Shown piece after piece: positions 14,775 to 22,990 of a stretch of DNA of 32,575 bases. Source of the stretch: Pseudaminobacter salicylatoxidans (GTDB lineage: Bacteria; Pseudomonadota; Alphaproteobacteria; Rhizobiales; Rhizobiaceae); assembly GCF_003148475.1 (NCBI RefSeq), contig NZ_QGGG01000027.1, positions 1 to 32,575 of the forward strand. The letters run 5' to 3'. A program made the position numbers and the translations under genes. The stretch's first letter is position 1. Every line of letters begins with the position of its first letter. The notes below the pieces were generated by a model. That model did no database searches and was not told where the DNA came from. It worked only from the letters and a program-made list of their open reading frames with translations.

Positions 14775-14853
14775 CAAAATCTCCTCGTGTACCGGGAGGC
14801 TTGATGCCAAAGTTGCTGACCCAGGGGGTATCGTTAGAGCCGAAAAACGGCCG

Positions 14854-14942
14854 ACAATTGATTGGAATCGTGGCCGGCTTCAAATCGGAACGGTGGCCGG
14901 TAATTGATCGGAATGCCGGCCGGCTTCAGCTCGGAATCCGCA
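14854..14942 (-). repeat. IS21-type tandem terminal repeats
   Basis: Two related units lie in tandem, 14854-14900 and 14901-14942. They share AATTGATYGGAAT, then GGCCGGCTTCA and TCGGAA. Repeats of this kind at the element end are transposase-binding sites in the IS21 family. The outermost bases give TGCGG on the minus strand. Confidence 0.65.
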
Positions 14943-15089
14943 ATCGATCACCAAAGTGAGCCGCCCGCCTCCCGAGATGCGGCAGAATTCAACAGGAAGT
15001 TGCGGGCCGCTCGGGTCGAAGTCGTCGGCAATCGCCAGTTTCTGACGATCCCAGACAAGCGAGCCCCATGCGAGAACAGCGATCCTCAA
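14943..15089 (-). pseudogene. Truncated gene, possibly gamma-glutamylcyclotransferase-like
   Basis: Only the first 49 codons remain: MRIAVLAWGSLVWDRQ, then a short acidic region, LPVEFCRISG and GRLTLVID, after which IS21 sequence begins. The WGSLVW motif close to the N-terminus recalls the GSL substrate-binding loop of gamma-glutamylcyclotransferase/AIG2-like folds, but the fragment is short and the assignment tentative. It starts at TTG immediately after the methyltransferase stop (TGATTG), so it was the last visible gene of the HTH-helicase-methyltransferase operon. The role in that operon is unknown. Confidence 0.55.
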
Positions 15090-18000
15090 TCAATCTTCCT
15101 CCTCACTGCCGTCATTTTCCTCTGTTTGTCCCATTCGATATTTAACGTCGTAGTTCACAATGTAGTCAATTTCGACATCGCTCAAACCGTAGTGTACAGG
15201 GCCAATTTCAAGATCAATTGCATCCGATGCCGGCTTACACGGGGGAAATGAAAATGTCTGAAGCTCAATACGCCCCGTCTTCTTCTGGTTTCTCACCTTG
15301 ATTGCCGAATTTCTTCGCAGCGAGTCGGACATTTGTTGTCCAAGCACCTCAAGGCGCGTTACTTGTGGTTCCGAAAGTCCCGTTATCTGAGTTGGAAACC
15401 GTCCAATCTCTTTAAACCCACAGTGGAACCCATCACCGTGGCATCGCCAGTACCAGTAAAACGCGTTTGAATTCAATATCGATAAAATGCTCCGACGATA
15501 GGTATTGTCGACATAGAGCTTCTTAAAATCGGGTGAAACCGTTTCAGCCTCTCCCTCTCTTTTGAAGAGAGGCGCGAAATCGACAGCTTTCACAAAGTTA
15601 TTTATGATGCGGTGGATGTAGATTGGTGCGGCACCCTTATCGCGCATAAAGTAGTTGATGCTCTTTCCCGTCAGCTTCTTCAGTATGTCAATGGCTAAGG
15701 AGCTATCGATTCTCGGTATCCAGGTCACCGACGCGCTTTCAGAGACGTCCAGATAAAACAACCCTTCCATCAAATATTGGCGCTCAGCCGCAAACCATCG
15801 CTTATAGGCAGTCGTCTGCATCCGAACTCGTTTGTTTGCCAGACGATTCTCGGCAATTATTATTGCGAGCCGCTGCGCAGCTCCTTCAAAGAGCCGAGCA
15901 GGGAAGACATCAAACGACGAAGCCCAAATCGAATCCCGCTTAAACAGAAGCTCCTGGAACGATGAGGTTCGATCCGTACAAATTGCTGAAACAGGGAGAA
16001 CCAACCCAGATCGACCGTTTGGAGATAGGTCAAAAGATCGCTCTCCGCACATGGCAAAAAGATTGCCGCTCGCTTCCGTTTGGTAGTTTCTAACCGAGTA
16101 TGCCTTTTTTACCTTGCTGTACTCGACGTAGGGCGGGTTTCCTAGAACTATATCAAAGCCGCCCCGGCTCATGATCCCATGGAACTCTATGAACCAGTGA
16201 AACGGCTGATGCGTCTTTACCCACCCGCTCAAGTTGCCTTCAAATTGCTTCTTGACGCCGTAATCAGCAGAAAGGTGGAGATTAAGCGCAGTTTCCAGTG
16301 ACGCCAATTGTTCTCGAAGTCTTATTTTGTCTTCAAGCGGAACGGGGCCGTCACCCTCTACTTGTCGTTTTCGAAACGCATCAAACGTTTGCTGAAGTTT
16401 AGCGGCATTAGCCGTGATTGTTTCCAACGAATTATCAAGATCGAGCTTGCTCGTCAGCGCCTTTTTCACATCGGCATAGGTCGCGTAGCCGACCAGCGTA
16501 TTGCCGGCGCGGATGTTGAAGTCGATATCCGGCAACGGTTCGATACCGAGGTTTTCCTGCTTCTGATCGGGATCGACCTGGGCAGCAAGCTTGAGGAACA
16601 GGCGGAGCTTACAGATCTCGACCGCCTCTTCCATGATATCGACGCCGAAGAGGTTGTTCAGGATGATGCTCTTCAGCGTGAAATAGCGGGCGTTCGGGTG
16701 CGCGCCGACTTTTGCCAGTGTGGCTTTGAAGTCTTCGAACTTCTTTGGCGCGTGGCCATCAGCCGAGCGCTCAAGATCGGCAACAAAGGCTTCCATCCGG
16801 TCGAGGCACGTCTCGTAGAGCGGTTCGAGGATATTGAGCGCGGCGAACAGGAACGCGCCAGAACCGCAGGTTGGATCGAGAACGGTGACTCCCTCAATCG
16901 CGTTCCAGAAGGCGCGCAGCAGATCCGGGCCTTCGCAACGCTCGATCACGTCCTGGGCGAACTGCCGGATGTCGAGATTGAGCGTTATGAGATCGTTGAT
17001 CTCGCGGACTTCGCCCGCCGCCAGTTTTGCGCGGACTTCTGCATAACGAGTGCGCCGTGCCACGACCTCACGCCAGATTTCCGTCGGCAAGCCGAAGTCG
17101 GCCGGCGCCTTCTGGTTCCATTGCGTGCGGGCCGAAACGTCTTCGACGCCAGCCGCGATCTCAGGCGGAAGCGCTTGTACTGCGCCGTGCTTGACGGCGG
17201 TGTAGATATAGCGGTCGGGATCGTCGCGCAGATGATCCCAGATCGTCGGTCCACCCGGGTTTTCGAAGGCCACCTTGCACTTGGCCCTTGCGGCGTCGAA
17301 GAGGAAAGGGATCACCGTGTTTTTCGAGATGTATTCGGTGATATCCTCCTTCGTGTAGTAGGCCCCCATTTGCTTCTGGTTGATGTATTTCTCGAAAATA
17401 TAGCCGAGAACGTCCGGATTGATCTCGTTATCGTTGCGCAGCGGGCGCTCGTCGAGATGCCACTGATAGCGGTCGAAATAGGCGAAGATGCGCGTGAAGG
17501 CTTCGTCCGGGATCTTGATGTCCGGGCAGCGCTCCTCGATCGGGTGCTTTTCGAAGAGGCCACCGTTCAGATAGGGGATGCGGCCGAGGAGCTTGTCGAG
17601 CTCCGGGCTCCGTTCCCTGCCGCCAAGCCCCTCATGGAATAGGCGCAGGAGGAAATAACGATAGAAGGAATAGAATCTGTCTTGGCCATTTTCACGTTGG
17701 CAGCGAGCTAGCCTGTCGCGCAAATAATCCCGCTCACCGTTCAGAAAGCCTTTCCGCTGCATGAAATAGATGAACATCAAGCGGTTGAGCATCAGCGAGG
17801 CGTACCATTCCTTATCCGCGACCTCGGTGATGCCGCTGATGAAGCCGAGGAAGGCCGTGTGTTCCTTTGTGAACTGATCGTAGAAACGCTTTGTGACGCG
17901 CTCGACATCGAAGGCAGCGCGAGCGCGCGCCGTGACATCGACCAGCGTAAGGGTGCTCTCCTCGGCGAGTGAGAACGCAATCGCTTCCAGCTTTTGCAGG

Positions 18001-18383
18001 AAGCCTCTATTGCCTGATGGGGCATACCAAAAGTGCTCGGGAACCGAGGCGGGCTTGCCGGCCTCGCGCCGCGCCCAGCACCATATCTGCTCGGCACGCT
18101 TCCCGTCGATGAAGATAATCAGGTGCTCAAGTGTCGTCTTGGCGACTTGGATCTCGATTTTCTTTCGCGTGGCGCGGTCCGGGATCTGCTGGTCGACTGG
18201 CGCCTGACAAACCCAGGCAACCATCCCGCGCTTTTCGGCGACGGCTTTCAGAGCGAACGTAGCGTTCGAGGTTGCGATGGACAGGTCGGCGCTATGCCGA
18301 TCCCATCCTAATTCCTCAATGAAGAGCTTTCCGAACTCGAATTGCTCCAGCAGTTTCCTGGCATCATCGGCGTTGAAGTCCAT
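15090..18383 (-). CDS. Eco57I/PglX-like N6-adenine DNA methyltransferase
   Basis: A 1,097-residue methyltransferase with SAM motif I TVLDPTCGSGAFLF (about residue 500) and catalytic motif IV VLGNPPYVEYS (about 748). The long N-terminal half (NGGLFEKHPIEERCPD, KQMGAYYTKEDITEYI) resembles PglX/Eco57I-class enzymes, and the C-terminus carries VEIDYIVNYDVKYRMG, common at the end of this group. The ATG at 18383 was chosen because AAGGGG lies six bases upstream; a GTG at 18401 overlapping the helicase stop is the alternative. It follows the PLD-SNF2 helicase directly, so the two probably act together. The 3' part, covering the likely target-recognition region, has much lower G+C than the 5' part. 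Confidence 0.87.
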   Translation of the reverse strand: MDFNADDARKLLEQFEFGKLFIEELGWDRHSADLSIATSNATFALKAVAEKRGMVAWVCQAPVDQQIPDRATRKKIEIQVAKTTLEHLIIFIDGKRAEQIWCWARREAGKPASVPEHFWYAPSGNRGFLQKLEAIAFSLAEESTLTLVDVTARARAAFDVERVTKRFYDQFTKEHTAFLGFISGITEVADKEWYASLMLNRLMFIYFMQRKGFLNGERDYLRDRLARCQRENGQDRFYSFYRYFLLRLFHEGLGGRERSPELDKLLGRIPYLNGGLFEKHPIEERCPDIKIPDEAFTRIFAYFDRYQWHLDERPLRNDNEINPDVLGYIFEKYINQKQMGAYYTKEDITEYISKNTVIPFLFDAARAKCKVAFENPGGPTIWDHLRDDPDRYIYTAVKHGAVQALPPEIAAGVEDVSARTQWNQKAPADFGLPTEIWREVVARRTRYAEVRAKLAAGEVREINDLITLNLDIRQFAQDVIERCEGPDLLRAFWNAIEGVTVLDPTCGSGAFLFAALNILEPLYETCLDRMEAFVADLERSADGHAPKKFEDFKATLAKVGAHPNARYFTLKSIILNNLFGVDIMEEAVEICKLRLFLKLAAQVDPDQKQENLGIEPLPDIDFNIRAGNTLVGYATYADVKKALTSKLDLDNSLETITANAAKLQQTFDAFRKRQVEGDGPVPLEDKIRLREQLASLETALNLHLSADYGVKKQFEGNLSGWVKTHQPFHWFIEFHGIMSRGGFDIVLGNPPYVEYSKVKKAYSVRNYQTEASGNLFAMCGERSFDLSPNGRSGLVLPVSAICTDRTSSFQELLFKRDSIWASSFDVFPARLFEGAAQRLAIIIAENRLANKRVRMQTTAYKRWFAAERQYLMEGLFYLDVSESASVTWIPRIDSSLAIDILKKLTGKSINYFMRDKGAAPIYIHRIINNFVKAVDFAPLFKREGEAETVSPDFKKLYVDNTYRRSILSILNSNAFYWYWRCHGDGFHCGFKEIGRFPTQITGLSEPQVTRLEVLGQQMSDSLRRNSAIKVRNQKKTGRIELQTFSFPPCKPASDAIDLEIGPVHYGLSDVEIDYIVNYDVKYRMGQTEENDGSEEED

Positions 18384-18397
18384 CCCCAGCCCCTTCG

Positions 18398-21300
18398 TCA
18401 CGCCGTCAGACGCGCAAGCCCCAACGAGCAGATGATCTGCGGCTCGCCGGAGTGTTCCTCATCTTGGATCAGACAAAGCCGATCCTCCTCACGTAGCGCC
18501 AAAACCAATTCGGCCAACTTGTCATCATTGATGCCCACCTTCATCTGTCGGTTCAAGGTATCGGTCGCCGACTGGCGCAGCGGGAAACGGTAAATTTCTT
18601 CAATGGCTTTGCCGAGCTCGGGTAGATCAAACAGAGATCCTTTTACCTTGTCGGCATGGCGCTTAAGGCGTTCGTAGGTGCGGAAGCGCGCACCGGAAGG
18701 GCGACCAAGTTGCCCACCAACCTGCTTCTCCTCTGCAGCAATGTGCTCGACACCCTTTGCAACCATTGAATGGTGTTGTTCCTGCCGAGGCAAGGCGGGT
18801 GTGTTCCGCTCGCACGCCGCGATTTTCAGGATTTCGAACTGCGACTGGGTGACACTGGCGCCGTCCTGGTCGACCCAGGCAAGAGCGTCATTACCCTGTG
18901 CTGTACGCATATAGACCAGCGCGCCGTGCGGGCGCCCGTCTTGGGGCGTGTAAGCCTTCGTGGAATAGACAACGGACGGAAGCTCAGGAATCGATTTCTG
19001 CAAAGCCGGGTTCGCGTCGATCGCATTCTTCCAAATTTGATAGGCGTACGAGGCGAGATCGACCTCGGTATCTGCTTCGCCGTCCAGAATACCAGCGTTC
19101 TCGTTATAAAGATCGACAAGCTCTTCGCGTTCGCCTTCATCCTCGAAGAACGCTTCGTCGGTCCCTACGACCTCGGCATTTTCCTTCAAACGCTGGCGGA
19201 CACGCGAACGCAATTGGATCAAGCGTTCGACGCCATCAGCCGGAAGAAAAGAATAGCAGAGGATTTTCTCAGCCTTCTGTCCGATGCGATCAACACGGCC
19301 CGCACGCTGAATGAGACGGATAATCGCCCAAGGCAGGTCGTAGTTCACCAGAATCGCACCGTCCTGAAGATTCTGGCCTTCACTGAGTACATCGGTAGCG
19401 ATCAGGACACGCAACTCTTCGTCGGGCTTAATTTTGTCGCGCTTGTTGTTGCTACCGGGGCTGAAACGCCACGCAAAGCTGGTCGGATCCGATGTTTCGC
19501 CCGACACCGCGGCGATCGACTTGAGGCCTTTTGCCTTCAACTGTCGCTCGAGATAGCGAACCGTGTCGGCAAATTGCGAGAAGATCATGATCTTCTCATT
19601 GGGATGCTTCTTGGTCAGCAGGTCGAATAGAGACGCGAGCTTGGTGTCCTTCGACGGATCCCATTGGCCGCAATCGTCAATGATCTTCAGGAGCCGTGCG
19701 CTGTCGGTTGCCAGATCCTTTTTCAGCTGAGCCACAAAAAGGTCGGCACGAAGCCACTTGAACCGCTTCCTGTATTGGGTGGCGTAGAGCCCATACGTTT
19801 CCGCCGCCTGCGCTCGAAAGGCCGCCTCGTCGCGCAAGTCGAGTGCTTCGGCGTCCTGAGTATTCTCATCTTCGCCTTCTGCGAACAGCTCGGCATCGGC
19901 ACTCTGATCGTCGACATCCTCGTCGTAATTCGCGGTATCTAAGAGTCCGGCATCCTGCGTACCAAGTGGTAAAGGAAGTTCGTTCTCGATGGCATGTAGG
20001 AAGATGTAGTTTCTCAGGACGTGGCGCTCTAGCGATTGCTGGAACGCCTCACCACTACTTTCCAAGCGCTTGAACAGGTTGGTGCGACAAAAACCCATGA
20101 GGCGCTTGCCCGCACGGGAAAGGTCGTCAAGTTGCTTCGCTTCATTCGGCGTCGGTGGCTTGTGCGGCTTCGGCGCGACATAGTTGCCCAGGCCGTAGCG
20201 CGGCAGATGCATAAGATTGATCGCGTCCACGACCGGCGCGGCGTAAAGCTTCGCGTATTGATCGCCGGTGTCTTTGTCGTTGATATTAAGCCGAAGAGTA
20301 CGCGGCACACGCTCGGGGAAATAGGAACGCGAACCGTCTTCGAACGTTAGGAACTTGCGACCGTTGGCGGGATCGATCTGAGCATAGTTGTCCTGAATAA
20401 ACGTTCGCGTGCGACGAACCATGTAGAGGCGCATCAACTCCCGCCAATCATCAGCGTGATCGCTTTTCTCGAAAGCCGCGAGGGATCTGACGGGGCATTG
20501 GTGGCGCCGAATGAATTCCGTTTCCCCGATGTCTTGCAACAGTCGTTCCGGACGAACGCCGATGTCCTGTTCCTCGGGGACGAAAAGACGAAGCTGGTTG
20601 GAAAGATCGCCGTAGGTCTTGTTGTACGGTGTCGCTGACAGGAGGATGCAGCGGCTTTCGTTTTCCTGCAAATACTCCTGGATCGCTCGATATCTTCGTC
20701 CCTCATGGTTGCGAAGATTATGGCTTTCGTCGATCAGGACGACGCGATATCGCCGAAGATCGGGCAGTTCTCGCGTAACCCGCGTGACCGAGAGCACTTT
20801 TGCAAGGAGACGGTATTCAGCAACATAATCCTCCCACATCTTGACCAGATTCTTCGGGCAAATGATGAGTGTTTCTGTGAAGTGATCGTCCTGAAATATC
20901 TTGGCGAGCGCAGTAGCCATCAATGTCTTGCCCAAGCCAACAACGTCGCCGATGAGGACTCCACCGCGTTTGTTCAGATGATGAGCGGCGATTTTGACTG
21001 CGGCCTCTTGATAAGCGAAAAGCCGTTTTCCAAACTCCGGTGGTATTCGAAATTCATTGAGTCCTGCGCGCGCTTCCTGCGCCAGATGGTAGGCCATCTT
21101 GACGTAAATCATGTAAGGATCGAGCGGCTCCTCTCGCGCCCAACTGTCCTCGATGACCTCGATCAGTTCCTCCGTGATATCGATGCACCAGCGGTCCGAC
21201 CAACGGTCATCGAACCATTTGGCGAGTTTCTCCGTGGCGTCGTGATCGAGAACGTCGACGTTCAGCTCACCCTGCTTCGAAAGGCCGGAGAGAGTAAGAT

Positions 21301-21784
21301 TGCTGCTACCTAGAAAGCCGGTTATCGGGTTGTTCGGATCTGGCCTAAAAAGGAGATAGAGCTTCGCGTGCAGGGGATGTTTCAGGAACAACCGAACCGT
21401 GACCTGCTTCGATTTCAATTGACTAGCAAGCCGCCGCAACCCGGCCTCATCGGCGTTATTTGGCATGCCCAAGGTTAGCTGAACACGGAAGTCTTCCGCC
21501 AATCTTCTCTTCAGTCGAAGTGCCGACTGGTTGTCGAGCGTATGATCTTCCTTACCGGTTCCGAGCCCAATCCGCAGTTCCTCTTGCGGAAGACGTTGCA
21601 TTCCCACAAGTAGGCGACATTGGCTTCCTTCTCCGCCTGGCCATGCAGAAACTAAATCATCTACCGATTTCCAGCCTCGCAGATTGAAGTAGCCAACACA
21701 GAAGTCTCCCCGCTCGGATATCGAAAGCGTCTGTCGAAGTGCGGGAAGAAGACCCGATTCGATGTTGTCAAAAATACGCGGCAT
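18398..21784 (-). CDS. PLD-domain SNF2-type helicase (defence-type)
   Basis: A 1,128-residue fusion. The N-terminal ~220 residues carry a single phospholipase-D-like site (HAKLYLLF with GSSNLT), as in nucleases. Then follows an SNF2 superfamily 2 motor: Walker A GDVVGLGKTLMATAL (about residue 280), DESH box VVLIDESHNLRN (about 350), LLSATPYNK, and in the C-lobe FSQFADTVRYLERQL, TDVLSEGQNLQ and IQRAGRVDRIGQ. An acidic insertion (DEDVDDQSADAELFAEGEDE) lies between the lobes. The start ATG overlaps the HTH stop as TGATG, with GGAG upstream. PLD-helicases beside large adenine methyltransferases occur in defence loci such as DISARM (drmD/drmMI-like). Translocation plus nuclease action on unmodified DNA is inferred. 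Confidence 0.88.
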   Translation of the reverse strand: MPRIFDNIESGLLPALRQTLSISERGDFCVGYFNLRGWKSVDDLVSAWPGGEGSQCRLLVGMQRLPQEELRIGLGTGKEDHTLDNQSALRLKRRLAEDFRVQLTLGMPNNADEAGLRRLASQLKSKQVTVRLFLKHPLHAKLYLLFRPDPNNPITGFLGSSNLTLSGLSKQGELNVDVLDHDATEKLAKWFDDRWSDRWCIDITEELIEVIEDSWAREEPLDPYMIYVKMAYHLAQEARAGLNEFRIPPEFGKRLFAYQEAAVKIAAHHLNKRGGVLIGDVVGLGKTLMATALAKIFQDDHFTETLIICPKNLVKMWEDYVAEYRLLAKVLSVTRVTRELPDLRRYRVVLIDESHNLRNHEGRRYRAIQEYLQENESRCILLSATPYNKTYGDLSNQLRLFVPEEQDIGVRPERLLQDIGETEFIRRHQCPVRSLAAFEKSDHADDWRELMRLYMVRRTRTFIQDNYAQIDPANGRKFLTFEDGSRSYFPERVPRTLRLNINDKDTGDQYAKLYAAPVVDAINLMHLPRYGLGNYVAPKPHKPPTPNEAKQLDDLSRAGKRLMGFCRTNLFKRLESSGEAFQQSLERHVLRNYIFLHAIENELPLPLGTQDAGLLDTANYDEDVDDQSADAELFAEGEDENTQDAEALDLRDEAAFRAQAAETYGLYATQYRKRFKWLRADLFVAQLKKDLATDSARLLKIIDDCGQWDPSKDTKLASLFDLLTKKHPNEKIMIFSQFADTVRYLERQLKAKGLKSIAAVSGETSDPTSFAWRFSPGSNNKRDKIKPDEELRVLIATDVLSEGQNLQDGAILVNYDLPWAIIRLIQRAGRVDRIGQKAEKILCYSFLPADGVERLIQLRSRVRQRLKENAEVVGTDEAFFEDEGEREELVDLYNENAGILDGEADTEVDLASYAYQIWKNAIDANPALQKSIPELPSVVYSTKAYTPQDGRPHGALVYMRTAQGNDALAWVDQDGASVTQSQFEILKIAACERNTPALPRQEQHHSMVAKGVEHIAAEEKQVGGQLGRPSGARFRTYERLKRHADKVKGSLFDLPELGKAIEEIYRFPLRQSATDTLNRQMKVGINDDKLAELVLALREEDRLCLIQDEEHSGEPQIICSLGLARLTA

Positions 21785-21978
21785 CAAGCATCTCCAGCGC
21801 TCTCATCGCGCGTATTCTGGCCCTTAGTGAGCCTCTCGATCTCATCCTTTCGGAAACGCCAAGCGCCTCCGACCTTGAACCCGGGGAGTTTCCCTTCTGC
21901 CGCGAGACGGTAGGCCGTCTTCTCATTGATCTTGAGGTACTCGGCGACCTCTCGGATCGTCAGGATGTCGTTGCTCAT
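21784..21978 (-). CDS. Excisionase/MerR-like helix-turn-helix protein
   Basis: A 64-residue DNA-binding protein of the excisionase (AlpA/BldC-like) group: ILTIREVAEYLKINEKTAYR forms the helix-turn-helix, followed by the wing-like GKLPGFKVGGAWRFRKDEIE. The short acidic tail ends at a TGA shared with the ATG of the helicase, so translation is coupled and the protein probably regulates or accompanies the helicase-methyltransferase operon. It could instead be an excisionase recruited from a mobile element, but no integrase is in the window. The 173-bp gap upstream (21979-22151) separates it from the tra operon end and must hold the promoter, although no clear hexamers could be assigned. Confidence 0.85.
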   Translation of the reverse strand: MSNDILTIREVAEYLKINEKTAYRLAAEGKLPGFKVGGAWRFRKDEIERLTKGQNTRDESAGDA

Positions 21979-22151
21979 TGGCGTGATAGCCCCCCCGAGG
22001 AGCAGAACTGGGAAAATGGAGGAAAATTACGGAAACCGCAAGCAGGAGCGAGCGCGACTTCGAACGGCAACCGTAGGGAACGCCGCGAAGTAAGGGCAAT
22101 CGTTCATGAGCCTCCCCTTGCTCGAACCCACAGTCTTCCATTTCCCGCCGA

Positions 22152-22625
22152 TCAGGCTACCAATTCAACATCGATCTGGGCGACCACAGACTGCCCACGT
22201 TTCCCTTCGATGAAATACTCCGTCAGGCGCCAAAAGATGTCCGCGTCCGCTTCCTCATTGCACTCCCAGCTCGTCGCATCCACGACGCGCTGCGCGAAGG
22301 GATGGGAGCCGGTTTGCGGACGGGCCTTGTCCCTGAAGGCGGTCTTCAATTTCGACGCAAGTTTCAGCTTATTAAAATCAGCATCGATGACGCCTGTTTC
22401 GGTAAGCTGCTCGATCCGCCCTTCTGCAACGGCAACGATAAGCGGCAAGTCGCCCTTGTAGGCGATCAGCACCTTGGCAGACTTGAACCGCAGTCCGGCC
22501 CATTGGGGTAGCGCCGCCACGCCACCCATCACCTCATGAAACAGCTTCCGGCTGACAACATGAATGGTCGCCTCGTCCGGGCTGACCAGGATAAAGCGGT
22601 CCTTGATCGTGTCGTAATCCGCCAT
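22152..22625 (-). CDS. Conserved hypothetical protein at end of tra operon
   Basis: A 157-residue soluble protein starting MADYDTIKDRFILVSPDEAT at an ATG that overlaps the thermonuclease stop (TGATG). It has mixed alpha/beta character, LIAYKGDLPLIVAVAEGRIE in the middle, and no membrane segment, metal-binding cluster or nucleotide-binding motif that I can recognise. The tight coupling places it as last gene of traA-traF-traB-traH-nuclease, so a role in transfer or in establishment in the recipient is possible, but this is inference from position only. Confidence 0.65.
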   Translation of the reverse strand: MADYDTIKDRFILVSPDEATIHVVSRKLFHEVMGGVAALPQWAGLRFKSAKVLIAYKGDLPLIVAVAEGRIEQLTETGVIDADFNKLKLASKLKTAFRDKARPQTGSHPFAQRVVDATSWECNEEADADIFWRLTEYFIEGKRGQSVVAQIDVELVA

Positions 22626-22990
22626 CAGCACCACGGCTCCCGTCGCCCGCTCCATGTGCGGGCCAGGCCTTCCCGCACAAGCATGTCGCCGGCGTCCTGA
22701 CCGTTGACCCGAACGCCCGCCAAGGTGCGTCCATAGCGATCAGTATCCTGCCGCTGGATCTCCACCTTGCCATCCTGGAGGATGGAAGCAAGCCGTTGCT
22801 TGGACTGCTGCGCCAGGTCGGATTCGAAGCGGCATTTCCCCTCGATCTCCGGCGCGTCGATATTGAAGATCCGCACGGATTCGCCGCCGCGGCTCCCGAC
22901 GCGGAACGTGTCTCCGTCCCAGATGCGGATTTCTGTCGGCTCGCACTGCACGGCGCAGAGCATGATGGTGACGATGATATGGCTGTTCAT
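22625..22990 (-). CDS. Thermonuclease (staphylococcal nuclease-like) protein
   Basis: A 121-residue SNase-fold nuclease, close to the minimal size of the domain. All key positions can be matched: the calcium loop WDGDTFR (residues 24-30), Arg40, Asp45 and Glu48 in VRIFNIDAPEIE, and Arg88 in DRYGRT. The first 16 residues (MNSHIIVTIMLCAVQC) are hydrophobic and could be a short export signal, which suggests periplasmic action, though the cleavage site is weak. It starts at an ATGA overlap with traH and ends in a TGATG overlap with the next gene. It probably trims DNA during transfer, or is a passenger; a role in conjugation is inferred from position. Confidence 0.85.
   Translation of the reverse strand: MNSHIIVTIMLCAVQCEPTEIRIWDGDTFRVGSRGGESVRIFNIDAPEIEGKCRFESDLAQQSKQRLASILQDGKVEIQRQDTDRYGRTLAGVRVNGQDAGDMLVREGLARTWSGRREPWC

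Larger units (their letters stand above)
14517..14942 (-). mobile_element. IS21-family insertion sequence remnant (left end only)
   Basis: About 426 bp remain of an IS21-family element: its end beginning TGCGGATTCCGAGC (minus strand, from 14942), the multiple terminal repeats, and the 5' part of istA. The rest of istA, all of istB and the other end are missing. The intact end cuts a gene of the minus-strand operon; the broken end is joined to the + strand nuclease gene. This geometry needs insertion followed by a deletion that ran from inside istA outward. The exact broken junction is placed within a few bases of 14517. Confidence 0.75.

Noticed and set aside
16308-17642. 444-codon + strand frame opposite the PglX-like methyltransferase
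   Set aside because: It is a shadow of the methyltransferase gene; the real frame holds motif I and the family sequence.
15090-21978. Calling the minus operon a complete DISARM or BREX system
   Set aside because: Core genes of both (drmA/drmB/drmC; pglZ/brxC) are absent; only individual proteins are reminiscent.
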